Below are positions 51,689-60,900 of a stretch of 64,000 nucleotides of DNA, one piece after another. Made by a program: the position numbers and the translations under genes. The number at the start of each line of letters is the position of its first letter. Positions within the stretch are counted from its first letter, which is position 1. Below the pieces are notes generated by a model. It saw nothing but the letters and a program-made list of their open reading frames with translations. It did not search any database and had not been told where the DNA came from. The stretch comes from Chloroherpetonaceae bacterium (GTDB lineage: Bacteria; Bacteroidota; Chlorobiia; Chlorobiales; Chloroherpetonaceae): contig JANQGG010000034.1 of assembly GCA_028277445.1 (NCBI GenBank), positions 1-64,000 of the forward strand, given 5' to 3'.

Positions 51689-52438
51689 ATGTTCAAACTT
51701 GTGCTTCTTCGACATGGTGAGAGCATTTGGAATAAAGAAAACCGTTTTACCGGTTGGACAGATGTTGATTTGTCCGAAAAAGGATATGAAGAAGCTAAAA
51801 AAGCCGGACAGGTTTTAAAGCAAGAAGGGTTTGATTTTGATATTGCTTATACATCGGTTTTGAAACGCGCGATCCGTACATTATGGCTGGTTCAGGACGA
51901 AATGGATTTGCTTTGGCTACCCATATATAAATCATGGCGTTTGAATGAACGACATTATGGCGGACTTCAGGGTTTAAATAAAGCTGAAACAGCTGCGAAA
52001 TTTGGCGATGAGCAGGTACTTATTTGGCGTCGAAGTTATAATACGCCACCACCCGAGTTGGAAAAAAACGATGAACGTTATCCGGGCTTTGAACGACGAT
52101 ACGAAGACCTTTCAAAAACCGATCTGCCTTTAACCGAATGTTTGAAAGATACGGTTGATCGATTCTTGCCATTATGGCACAATGAACTCGCGCCAATTAT
52201 TAAGTCAGGAAAACGATTGATTATTGCCGCTCATGGTAATTCGTTACGCGCGCTTGTTAAGTATTTGGATAACATTTCCGATGAAGAAATCGTCGGTTTA
52301 AATATTCCTACTGGAATGCCGCTGGTGTATGAATTGGATGAAAATCTCACCCCAATCAAGCATTATTATTTAGGCGATCAGGCCGAAGTTGAAAAAGCCA
52401 TGGCCTCAGTTGCTAATCAGGGGAAAGCTAAAGCTTAA
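51689..52438 (+). CDS. gpmA: 2,3-bisphosphoglycerate-dependent phosphoglycerate mutase
   Basis: This 249-residue dPGM interconverts 3- and 2-phosphoglycerate in glycolysis. The phosphohistidine motif [20 protein letters not shown] (His9) is at the N-terminus, with [20 protein letters not shown] and the second catalytic His in [17 protein letters not shown]. The length and [12 protein letters not shown] pattern match cofactor-dependent enzymes. A Shine-Dalgarno AGGAGG lies at 51679-51684. It is probably monocistronic with a terminator after the stop and appears unrelated to its neighbours. Confidence 0.97.
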   Translation: MFKLVLLRHGESIWNKENRFTGWTDVDLSEKGYEEAKKAGQVLKQEGFDFDIAYTSVLKRAIRTLWLVQDEMDLLWLPIYKSWRLNERHYGGLQGLNKAETAAKFGDEQVLIWRRSYNTPPPELEKNDERYPGFERRYEDLSKTDLPLTECLKDTVDRFLPLWHNELAPIIKSGKRLIIAAHGNSLRALVKYLDNISDEEIVGLNIPTGMPLVYELDENLTPIKHYYLGDQAEVEKAMASVANQGKAKA

Positions 52439-52462
52439 TTAACGGATGTTGTCGTTTCTTTT

Positions 52463-52499
52463 AAAGCGGAAGTTGGTGCGAGCCTGCTCTCCGCTTTTT
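52463..52499 (+). terminator. Rho-independent terminator after gpmA
   Basis: AAAGCGGA (52463-52470) pairs with TCCGCTTT (52490-52497) around a 19-base loop, followed by T-rich sequence. It separates gpmA from the channel gene. Confidence 0.75.
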
Positions 52500-52518
52500 C
52501 ATTTTAAACCTCATTGGT

Positions 52519-53589
52519 ATGCGAGTTGCTCTCATTTGTCTGGTGTTATGCGCTCAATTAAGTTTTAATCTATGGGCGCAAGAACAATCGCCTTTGGTTG
52601 TTGGTACAAAAACAGCCCCACCGTTTTCTATTCAATCGCAGGATCAACAATGGGAAGGATTAAGTATTGAGCTTTGGGAAAAGATAGCGGGCAGGTTAGG
52701 GTACAGTAGTCGTTATGAAGCGTTAAACCTGAGCGAGTTGATCGAGGAGTTAAGCGATGGGAAGATTGATATAGCCGTTGCAGCGTTAACAGTGACAAGA
52801 GAACGCGAAGAGCAAGTTGATTTTACGCACCCGTTTTTTGTATCAGGTTTGGGAATAGCCGTCGGTTCCAAAATGGAAGGCGGTTGGCTTGTGGTTTTAA
52901 GCCGATTTATTTCGGAAGATTTTCTGAAGATCATTGTTGTGTTGATTGGAATTTTACTCTTAACAGGTTTCTTGATTTGGTTGTTTGAACGTAAGAAAAA
53001 TCCGGATCAGTTTCCAGATAATCCCTTGCAAGGCATTGGCGCAGGTTTGTGGTGGTCTGCCGTAACCATGACAACTGTTGGTTATGGCGATAAAGCCCCG
53101 CAAAGCATTGGCGGGCGTTTAATGGGCTTAATCTGGATGTTTGCCGGATTAATTTTCATTTCGTCGTTTACTGCTGCTATTACAACCGCTTTAACTGTAG
53201 ATGAACTGAGCAATAAAATTAATTCACCCAAAGATTTGGTGTATGTGGTTTCGGGCGCTGTAGAAGGATCGACCAGCCAGGCTTACTTACAAAAAAAACG
53301 ATATGAATTTGTAAGTTTTGAAAATTTAGAAGAAGCGTTAAAGGCCTTAAAACAAAAGAAGATTCAGGCAGTGGTTCATGATAAACCCATTTTAAGCTTT
53401 CAGGTTTCCCGTAAATTTAAGCCTGATTTGCATGTGTTGGATGTTAGTTTCGAAAAACAATACTATGCATTTGCTTTGAAAAGTGGGAGCATTTTTCGTG
53501 AGCCGATTAATCGGGAATTGCTGGAACTTATTTCAAAACCGGAGTGGAAAGATTTGCGATACAAATATTTAGGTGATTCCGAAGACTAG
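52519..53589 (+). CDS. GluR0-like ligand-gated potassium channel
   Basis: This 356-residue protein has the prokaryotic ionotropic glutamate receptor layout. A signal peptide (to about residue 20) leads to the first half of a periplasmic amino-acid-binding domain (about 25-130; VVGTKTAPPFSIQSQDQQWE; AALTVTREREEQVDFTHPFF). Next are TM1 (about 136-156), a pore loop with the potassium filter TVGYGD (186-191), TM2 (about 200-224; FISSFTAAITTALTV), and the second half of the binding domain (about 228-350). The filter matches potassium channels such as Kv and GluR0, giving K+ selectivity gated by an amino acid or similar ligand. SFTAAITTALT resembles the SYTANLAAF gate of eukaryotic receptors. It is a single gene after gpmA. 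The ligand is unknown. Confidence 0.9.
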   Translation: MRVALICLVLCAQLSFNLWAQEQSPLVVGTKTAPPFSIQSQDQQWEGLSIELWEKIAGRLGYSSRYEALNLSELIEELSDGKIDIAVAALTVTREREEQVDFTHPFFVSGLGIAVGSKMEGGWLVVLSRFISEDFLKIIVVLIGILLLTGFLIWLFERKKNPDQFPDNPLQGIGAGLWWSAVTMTTVGYGDKAPQSIGGRLMGLIWMFAGLIFISSFTAAITTALTVDELSNKINSPKDLVYVVSGAVEGSTSQAYLQKKRYEFVSFENLEEALKALKQKKIQAVVHDKPILSFQVSRKFKPDLHVLDVSFEKQYYAFALKSGSIFREPINRELLELISKPEWKDLRYKYLGDSED

Positions 53590-53596
53590 CGCGCGT

Positions 53597-54604
53597 TCAC
53601 TTAACAACATACTTGATAATTTCATTGGTGAATTCCTCAGTTGTGTTATTTCCCCCCAAGTCTTTGGTTAGAATTTTCGCTTCGCCATAGACACGATAAA
53701 CCGCATTTAGAATAAGTTGAGCAGCAGTTTCTTCACCAAGATATTGAAGCATCATAATGGCTGAAAGCAATAATGCGGTTGGGTTTGCAATGCCTTGTCC
53801 GGCAATATCTGGTGCAGAACCATGTACGGCTTCAAAAATACTGACATGCTCTCCGATATTAGCGCCAGGAACAACGCCCAGACCGCCGACCAATCCGGCA
53901 CACAGGTCGGAAATGATATCTCCATAAAGATTTTCCATAACCAACATATCGAACCGTTTGGGATTCATTACGAGCTGCATCGAGCAATTATCTACAATAA
54001 TTTCATCGTAAATAATATCGGGATACGATTTAGAAACTTCGCGACAGCAATCTAGAAAAAGCCCGTCGGCCAGTTTCATGATGTTGGCTTTATGCACAGC
54101 GGTTACTTTTTTGCGATGATGCTTTTGAGCATAGTCAAATGCAAATTTAGCAATGTTCAAAGAGGCTTCACGAGTAATAATTTTTGAGGCCTGCATTACC
54201 CCGGGGGCGATTTCATTTTCAATGCCGGCATACAAACTTTCTGTGTTTTCTCTTACAATTACTAAATCAATTCCGGTATATCTAGAGTAGGCTCCCGTTA
54301 GGGTTTTAACCGGACGTAAATTGGCATAAAGTCTCAGGGATTTACGAAGCTGTACATTTGCAGATTGAAATCCTTTGCCAACTTCTGTGGTTAAAGGACC
54401 TTTAAGTGCAATTTTGTGTGTTTCAATTGAATGCAACAGTGCCTTTGGTAGCGGATCGCCATACACTTCCAAAGCTGATTTGCCCGCTTTATAGCTTTCC
54501 CAACATATTTCTACTTTCGCGGCATCAATAATGCGTTGAACCGAATTGGTAATTTCCGGGCCTATGCCATCTCCCGGAATAAGTGTAATGGTGTATTTGG
54601 GCAT
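53597..54604 (-). CDS. Isocitrate/isopropylmalate dehydrogenase family, probable NAD-isocitrate dehydrogenase
   Basis: This 335-residue metal-dependent beta-decarboxylating dehydrogenase has [20 protein letters not shown] at the N-terminus and [20 protein letters not shown], which binds the isocitrate carboxylates. [20 protein letters not shown] follows, with [19 protein letters not shown] (catalytic Lys), and [16 protein letters not shown] (metal Asp). The [19 protein letters not shown] pattern and short length fit NAD-dependent isocitrate dehydrogenases or homoisocitrate/isopropylmalate relatives better than NADP-ICD. It would serve the TCA cycle or amino-acid synthesis. Convergent with the channel gene and divergent from the DUF134 cluster. 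Substrate specificity cannot be fixed from sequence alone. Confidence 0.85.
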   Translation of the reverse strand: MPKYTITLIPGDGIGPEITNSVQRIIDAAKVEICWESYKAGKSALEVYGDPLPKALLHSIETHKIALKGPLTTEVGKGFQSANVQLRKSLRLYANLRPVKTLTGAYSRYTGIDLVIVRENTESLYAGIENEIAPGVMQASKIITREASLNIAKFAFDYAQKHHRKKVTAVHKANIMKLADGLFLDCCREVSKSYPDIIYDEIIVDNCSMQLVMNPKRFDMLVMENLYGDIISDLCAGLVGGLGVVPGANIGEHVSIFEAVHGSAPDIAGQGIANPTALLLSAIMMLQYLGEETAAQLILNAVYRVYGEAKILTKDLGGNNTTEEFTNEIIKYVVK

Positions 54605-54704
54605 GGATTTTTCATATAAATTTTGGGCATATGGGTCCTTACTATTGTTACCCTTTTGTTAGGTAAAAGGTTCATTTTTAAATAAAAAATTTAAATATGG
54701 TTTG

Positions 54705-54755
54705 AAATGAACATATGTTCATTTATATTATTTTTTAATGAACATATGTTCATTA
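54705..54755. promoter_or_regulatory. Twin perfect palindromes, probable DUF134 operators
   Basis: The 16-base palindrome ATGAACATATGTTCAT occurs twice, at 54707-54722 (extends to a perfect 20-mer, 54705-54724) and 54738-54753 (extends to a 20-mer, 54736-54755). The centres are 31 bases apart, close to three helical turns. The pair sits directly ahead of the DUF134 helix-turn-helix gene (ATG at 54776), which suggests autoregulation. Two homodimers on one DNA face would fit the spacing. The divergent dehydrogenase gene starts at 54604 and may also be affected. Confidence 0.8.
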
Positions 54756-54775
54756 TAAATGATTCATTAATTTTT

Positions 54776-55237
54776 ATGCCAGGTCCATATAGACGACGAC
54801 GAATCCAAGGACTTCCAAAATGCCAGGGATTTAAGCCAGCAGGAAAAGCAGCCAGAAATCTTGATACTCAAATACTATCATTGGATGAGTACGAAGCAAT
54901 TCGTTTGGCGGATTTTCTAAAGTTAGACCACCATGAAGCTGCGACGAAAATGGGCATATCTCGCCCGACATTCACTCGGCTTATTGAAAAAGCTCGTCAC
55001 AATGTGGCCTCAGCCTTGGTTGAAGGCAAAGAGCTAGTCATTGGCGGTGGCAATATTGATGTTACGATAACAACATATCGTTGCAAAACATGCGGCGGTA
55101 TGCAGGATAAAAATACGGGTGTGAACCTAAAGGACTGTCCGGCATGTGGATCTGAAAACTTGGAAAATATGATGGATCATTTTCTGAAGCATCAAGCCTC
55201 GGAACAGTTTCGAAAGAGGCGTAGAAGAGGTGATTAA
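54776..55237 (+). CDS. DUF134-family helix-turn-helix regulator
   Basis: This 153-residue protein belongs to the DUF134 (UPF0251) family. From the ATG at 54776 it starts MPGPYRRRRIQGLPKCQGFK, the family's usual start. The frame is also open from 54707, but that ATG is inside the palindrome. A sigma-70 region-4-like helix-turn-helix lies at about residues 35-75 (LDEYEAIRLADFLKLDHHEA; ATKMGISRPTFTRLIEKA). A zinc-ribbon-like tail has CKTCGG and CPACGS (two CxxC pairs). The family often sits beside NifX-like and ferredoxin genes, as here. It probably binds the palindromes upstream and controls the following three genes. The signal it senses is unknown; the zinc ribbon may help. Confidence 0.85.
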   Translation: MPGPYRRRRIQGLPKCQGFKPAGKAARNLDTQILSLDEYEAIRLADFLKLDHHEAATKMGISRPTFTRLIEKARHNVASALVEGKELVIGGGNIDVTITTYRCKTCGGMQDKNTGVNLKDCPACGSENLENMMDHFLKHQASEQFRKRRRRGD

Positions 55238-55260
55238 CTCATTAAACAAAGGAGAACATT

Positions 55261-55554
55261 ATGCCATTAGGAGATGGAACAGGGCCATATTGGGCAAAAC
55301 GAGTTGAAACGAAGCAACACTTAAATCAAGGTTGTGGTTCAGGCCAAAAAAGAAGTTTTTGGTGTGGTTTTGGATCAAGCCGAGGTGATCGAAAGGATCA
55401 AGGATTCCGACGTCGCATAGAACAAAATCATCGTTTTGGGAATCAAAATCCGCAATATATCTCGCAAATGAATGATCTCGTAGCCCTGAAACATGAAATT
55501 TCAAAGTTAAAATCAGGTTTAAATGAAAATCAGCCCCAGCATAAAAATAAATAA
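55261..55554 (+). CDS. DUF5320-like small Gly-rich protein
   Basis: This 97-residue protein starts MPLGDGTGPYWAKRVETKQH, close to the MP-GDGTGP start of the DUF5320 group of small proteins found near DUF134 and NifX-like genes. It has three Gly/Arg/Cys-rich stretches (GCGSGQKRSFWCGFGSSRGD) with two cysteines, and a C-terminal helix (MNDLVALKHEISKLKSGLNE). The function is unknown. It begins 23 bases after the DUF134 stop with the ribosome-binding-type AGGAG at 55250-55254. An Fe-S or metal link is suggested only by context. Confidence 0.7.
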   Translation: MPLGDGTGPYWAKRVETKQHLNQGCGSGQKRSFWCGFGSSRGDRKDQGFRRRIEQNHRFGNQNPQYISQMNDLVALKHEISKLKSGLNENQPQHKNK

Positions 55555-55578
55555 CACTAATAAAGAAAGGATCGCATT

Positions 55579-55953
55579 ATGAAAGTTGCTGTTGCATCGG
55601 ATGATGGAAAAACTATAGCTGAACACTTTGGACGAACGCAAGGATTTATCATCTATGACATTTCTGAAAAAGGGGAAATCGTTTCTAAAACGTATCGTCA
55701 AAACAATCATACCCATCATATGCAAGGTCATCATGACGATCATACTCATGGGCATGACCATGGTCCGATATTAGGATTGCTGAAAGATGTGCAAGCGGCA
55801 GTATCGCGGGGTATGGGTCGTCGAATTTTGTATGATCTCGATGATGCCGGTATCAAACCCTTTATTGTAACTGTTACGGATGCGGATGAAGCGTTAGAAA
55901 AGTATTTGCAGGATCAGTTGGAGAGTGATTTAAACCGACAATGTAATCATTAA
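55579..55953 (+). CDS. NifX/NifB-like iron-molybdenum cofactor-binding-fold protein, His-rich
   Basis: This 124-residue protein has the dinitrogenase Fe-Mo cofactor-binding fold. MKVAVASDDGKTIAEHFGRT is the classic start, GPILGLLKDVQAAVSRGMGR the middle and ALEKYLQDQLES the end. Inserted at residues 44-61 is a stretch with nine histidines (QNNHTHHMQGHHDDHTHGHD), which may bind Ni, Zn, Fe or another metal. No nif genes are visible, so this is the stand-alone type common in non-fixing bacteria, thought to be an Fe-S or metal carrier of unclear role. It is followed after 23 bases by a ferredoxin gene. Confidence 0.87.
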   Translation: MKVAVASDDGKTIAEHFGRTQGFIIYDISEKGEIVSKTYRQNNHTHHMQGHHDDHTHGHDHGPILGLLKDVQAAVSRGMGRRILYDLDDAGIKPFIVTVTDADEALEKYLQDQLESDLNRQCNH

Positions 55954-55973
55954 ATGTATATCGAAAAGATTAA

Positions 55974-56207
<234 letters not shown>

Positions 56208-56234
56208 ACGCAGTTTCATTAAGTCCTGAGTAGA

Positions 56235-56262
56235 AAAAAGGGTGAGGCAATTCACCCTTTTT
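56235..56262. terminator. Bidirectional terminator between ferredoxin and radical SAM genes
   Basis: AAAAAGGGTGA (56235-56245) pairs with TCACCCTTTTT (56252-56262) around a 6-base loop. The T run on one strand and the A run on the other allow termination in both directions, serving the two convergent genes. Confidence 0.9.
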
Positions 56263-56273
56263 AGTTTGGATTT

Positions 56274-57419
56274 TTAAGCAACATCTTGTTCTTCAGGCAA
56301 GGATTCAGAAATCTGTTCTTGCTTTATACGCGTAGGATGCAATGTAATTTCCTGAAATTCGCTTAAGCTTGAGCCGTACAAACTTGATGCAATGGCTTTG
56401 GTTACGGATAAGAAAAGCGATTTTCCACCAAGGCAGTTCTGGCAATAGGGATGTTTAACCTGAAAATTTCTAAAACTTTCAATAAGGGATTTAGATTGTT
56501 CGGAATTAAAAACTTCTAACAGGGTATTCTTTTCTAAAGAACCGATATTTAAATAATTGTTGAAATCTGCACAACAAAAACTCACATCGCCATTCCAATA
56601 CACCAAGCAGCTTTCTAAAGTCATCGAGCGACATCGGGCATATTTTGTAGGGTACTTGATCTGTTCTTTGACACCGTAAGCCCAAAAATCATTGCATAGA
56701 TACGATTCAAGGGTGATATTGTCGGTAACATGGATCATGGTCGGTTGTAATTTCGCAACTTTCCGAAGTTCCTCTGAAACCGGTTCATCATCAAAACGAT
56801 AACCGGTAATATCATAAATGATTTTCACCCATTCCTTAATGCTGGAAACCACCTCATCTTTAGAGTTTAATACCGATACTTTTTCAGGGAACGACATGTA
56901 TTTGGTGCCCAAGGTATTAAGAAACCTGAAGCGGAGGTGACTTTTTGTACCACGCGAAGTAAGAATTTCTATAAACTTTTTTAAACGCTCTACATACGCC
57001 TGAAACTTCATTGACGTTTTTCTGATCTTAAACGACTCTTCATCCGGGGTTTGCAGGGATATGATGATGTAATTAAAATCCATTTCAGCAAGCTTTTTAC
57101 AATTAGCTTCTGTCAGCAGCAAACCATTGGTTGTAATATTTAAATTAACACCGCTATCTATGATATATTGGCTTAATTTGTCCCATTTTGGATTCATCAT
57201 GGGCTCACCATAGCCGGTAATTTCAATTTCTTTGGTAATATTGTGCTCGACAACTTCATCAACAATTCGTTTTAGCAATTCATAATCCAGATGGCCTTGT
57301 TTTCTGGTCTGGTAAGGATAAGGGCAAAACGTACAAGCCATATTGCAGAAATTCGTGTACTCTAAATACAGGCGATTTAAAGGAAAATTAATACCTTTGA
57401 GTGAGGCAAGTGATGTCAT
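56274..57419 (-). CDS. Radical SAM protein with SPASM-like C-terminus
   Basis: This 381-residue radical SAM enzyme has the [4Fe-4S]/SAM motif C25-x3-C29-x2-C32 in YTNFCNMACTFCPYPYQT, followed by ITGYGEPMMNPKWDKLSQYI and ITTNGLLLTE. The C-terminal region has several cysteines, CRSMTLESCLVYWNGDVSFC then CADFNNYLNIGSL and CQNCLG, an arrangement typical of SPASM-type auxiliary cluster domains. The substrate is unknown. Members modify peptides, sugars or cofactors. No precursor peptide gene is visible beside it. The neighbouring ferredoxin (convergent) might serve as electron donor, but they do not share an operon. About 575 bases of non-coding DNA lie upstream. Confidence 0.85.
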   Translation of the reverse strand: MTSLASLKGINFPLNRLYLEYTNFCNMACTFCPYPYQTRKQGHLDYELLKRIVDEVVEHNITKEIEITGYGEPMMNPKWDKLSQYIIDSGVNLNITTNGLLLTEANCKKLAEMDFNYIIISLQTPDEESFKIRKTSMKFQAYVERLKKFIEILTSRGTKSHLRFRFLNTLGTKYMSFPEKVSVLNSKDEVVSSIKEWVKIIYDITGYRFDDEPVSEELRKVAKLQPTMIHVTDNITLESYLCNDFWAYGVKEQIKYPTKYARCRSMTLESCLVYWNGDVSFCCADFNNYLNIGSLEKNTLLEVFNSEQSKSLIESFRNFQVKHPYCQNCLGGKSLFLSVTKAIASSLYGSSLSEFQEITLHPTRIKQEQISESLPEEQDVA

Positions 57420-57994
57420 GAAAACTCCTTAATAAACAAATTAAAAGATCCTGTGATAAAAATAGATACAGCAAATGTAAACAAATGCCGTAATTTAATG
57501 CGTTCTGTAATTTATCATAATTAATTCATAATTTTTTGTGCAACTCTTTTGCATTTGTTGTCTGAATTTTGAAGCAATTTTGTGAAAAGAGACAACAAGC
57601 CTAAAAAATAGAGGAATAACACCTGGATTTTTTTACCTAATTAAATATTTCATTAAATTACCGGTCTAGTTTAAAGGTGGATAAAAAAGTTTATGTGATA
57701 TGCGCCATGGAAATTATAGATATTACCCCCTCGTCCAGAAAACAACCACCCTCTTTTTTTCGTTGCCCACACCACCCTCGATGATGTTCTTTAAGGTTAG
57801 CCGGTGAATGTTTAGAGTTTTTTCAACATTCATATCTACCAATTAAAACAGTGATCTGTTTATATTGAAATATTTTTTTTATTTGATAGGTAAGATACTC
57901 TTAAATTTAAAAATCTAAGGGCAGCAATTGATGCCCAAATAGTCATATAAACATTAAGGAGAATTTGTTTTTAGAATTTTGATGGTTTAGCATT
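57420..57994. promoter_or_regulatory. Long intergenic region between radical SAM gene and gltB
   Basis: These 575 bases hold the divergent promoters of the radical SAM gene and gltB. Features seen are a direct repeat ACCACCCTC at 57745-57753 and 57771-57779, an inverted repeat TGAATGTT/AACATTCA at 57805-57812 and 57825-57832, and a weaker ACAG/CTGT hairpin near 57850. A Shine-Dalgarno-like AAGGAGA is at 57956-57962 but lies over 30 bases from the gltB ATG. No RNA gene is recognised. Confidence 0.4.
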
Positions 57995-60900
57995 ATGGAA
58001 AGAAACAAAGAGCAAGGTTTATATAATCCTCAGTTTGAACATGATTCATGTGGTATTGGATTTGTAGCCAATATTAAAGGGCATAAATCCAATGAAATCA
58101 TTCATCAGGGGCTTGAAATTCTAAAGAATTTAAAGCACAGGGGGGCTTGCGGTTGTGAAGAAAATACAGGAGACGGTGCGGGATTAATGATCCAAATTCC
58201 TCATGATTTTTTTAAACAGGCTTGTAAAGAAAAGTTTGAATTACCTGAGTCCGGCGAGTATGCGGTTGGTATGGTGTATTTGCCACCCGACCGATTGAAA
58301 CAGCGGCAATTGGAAGACATTTGTTCGGAAATGATCCAGGCCGAGGGTCAGAAATTATTGGGTTGGCGTAGCGTTCCTACAAATAATTCCTCATTGGGTG
58401 AAACGGCCAAATCGCAAGAGCCGGTTGTCCGCCAGGTTTTTATTGCAAAAGGGCAATGTGTAAACAGCACATTGGAGTTTGAGCGCAAGTTGTATGTCAT
58501 TCGTCGCCGAACCACCAAAAGTATTGTCTATTCCGGGTTGTTAGGAAGTGATTATTTCTACTTTTCTTCGTTATCCTCCCGAACCATAACCTATAAGGGC
58601 ATGTTGATGCCTGAGCAATTAGAGAGCTATTACCCTGAGCTTTCAGATCCTAATATGAAAAGCGCACTGGCAATGATTCATTCCCGCTTCAGTACAAATA
58701 CCTTTCCAAGCTGGGATCGCGCTCAACCGTTCCGTTTTATTTCTCATAATGGTGAAATTAATACGCTTCGCGGAAATATAAACTGGATGTATGCCCGTGA
58801 AGCTAGGTTGAAATCCGACTTGTTCGGGAAGGATATTGAAAAGTTAAAGCCGCTTATTTTAACCGATGGTAGCGACTCTTCGATGTTTGATAATTGCTTT
58901 GAGTTTTTGGTCCTTTCGGGCCGACCGATGGCGCATGCCGCGATGATGATGATTCCCGAACCATGGACAAATCATGAAAGCATGGATGAAAAGCGCAAAG
59001 CCTTTTATGAATACCACAGCTGTTTAATGGAACCGTGGGATGGCCCTGCATCTATGGCCTTTACCGATGGCGTTCAAATTGGCGCCGTGCTGGATCGAAA
59101 CGGACTCAGACCTTCGCGATATTATGTCACCAAAGATGATTTGGTGATCATGGCCTCCGAAGTTGGCGTTAGTGATGTTGCGCCAAGCAGAATTTTGCAC
59201 AAAGGACGTTTGCAACCCGGACGTATGTTCCTGGTTGATACCAAAGAAGGACGCATTATTTCCGATGAGGAAATCAAAGAAAAAATCGTTTCGGAGCATC
59301 CTTATGATCAATGGCTCAAAGAAAACTTACTCGATTTGGACGACCTTCCCGAAGTTCCATGGCAAGAGCAACCACCGCATCACACCGTGCTCACCCGGCA
59401 AAAAGCCTTTGGCTATTACCGAGAAGATTTAGATGGCATTATTTTACCAATGTGCCAGCATGGGATTGAGCCGGTTGGCGCGATGGGTCATGATGCGCCG
59501 CTTGCTGTGCTTTCCAAACGCCCTCAGTTGCTCTACAGTTATTTTAAGCAGCTTTTTGCACAGGTAACCAATCCGCCGATCGATTCTATTCGTGAAGAAA
59601 TTATTACATCTACCGTAACCACAATTGGCTCGGAGGGAAACCTTCTGGATCCAAAGCCTGAAAGCGCCAGAATGATAAAGCTCAGTTCGCCGATCATTAC
59701 AAATGAAGAGCTTGAAAAATTAAGGCGCTACACTTCCGATGGATTTAAAGCCGAAACATTACCCATAGTCTTTGATGTCAATGGCGGCGGAGAGGCTTTG
59801 GAAAAAGCGATGAACAAACTGTTTGAAAAAGCCAATAAACTTATTGCCGATGGGGTAAATATCATTATCCTGTCGGATAAACGCCAGCTTACTCATGATC
59901 ATGCGGCTATTCCGGCGCTTTTAGCGGTTTCGGGTTTGCATCACCATTTGATTCGCGAAGGTAAACGCACAAAAGTCGGCATAATATTGGAATCGGGAGA
60001 ACCGCGTGAAGTTCATCATATGGCCTTACTTGTCGGTTTTGGTGTTGGGGCAGTCAATCCTTACCTGGCATTTGAATCCATCGGCGAGTTGATTGAGGAA
60101 GAGCGGCTCAAAGACATCAGCTACGAAAAAGCCATAAAAAATTACACGAAAGCTTTGGTTAAAGGTATTGTGAAAACGATGGCCAAAATGGGCATATCAA
60201 CCATTCAAAGCTATCGGGGCGCACAAATTTTTGAAGCCGTTGGTCTCAACTCCGAAGTCATTGATAAATATTTCACTTGGACATCTTCCAGAATCGAAGG
60301 TATTGACATAGATGGCCTGGCCAACGAAGTGTTGGAACGCCATCGGAAAGCTTTCCCGCCAAGAGAGATGCCGGAAGAAGATTTAGAGCCTGGCGGCCAG
60401 CATAAATGGCGATTCAATGGCGAGCATCATATGTTCAACCCCATGTCGATCCATTTGCTTCAAAAATCCACCCGTAAAGGCGATTACGAAATCTATACAG
60501 AATATGCCAATATCATCAATGAGCAATCCGAACAATTGAGCACGTTGCGCGGTTTGCTGAAGATGAAATTTAAGAACGAACCGATTGATATTAATGAAGT
60601 TGAGCCGATTGAATCGATTATGAAGCGGTTCAAAACCGGTGCAATGTCGTATGGCTCAATCAGCAAAGAAGCTCATGAAACACTAGCTTTGGCGATGAAT
60701 CGTGTTGGCGGAAAAAGCAATACGGGCGAAGGTGGTGAAGATCCACAGCGTTATGTGATTGGAACCAATGGCGATAGCAAAAACAGCGCCATTAAGCAGG
60801 TGGCTTCGGGGCGGTTTGGCGTTACGAGTCATTACCTGAGCCAGGCCAAAGAAATACAAATTAAAATGGCCCAGGGGGCTAAGCCCGGCGAGGGAGGTCA

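Noticed and set aside
54707-54775. ATG at 54707 as start of the DUF134 protein
   Set aside because: This ATG is part of the operator palindrome, and the extra 23 residues are not family-like. The family start MPGPYRRRR is at 54776.
55519-55761. 80-residue minus-strand frame in the NifX-like region
   Set aside because: It is antisense to the His-rich NifX-like gene. The Met-rich content is just the complement of the His codons (CAT/ATG).
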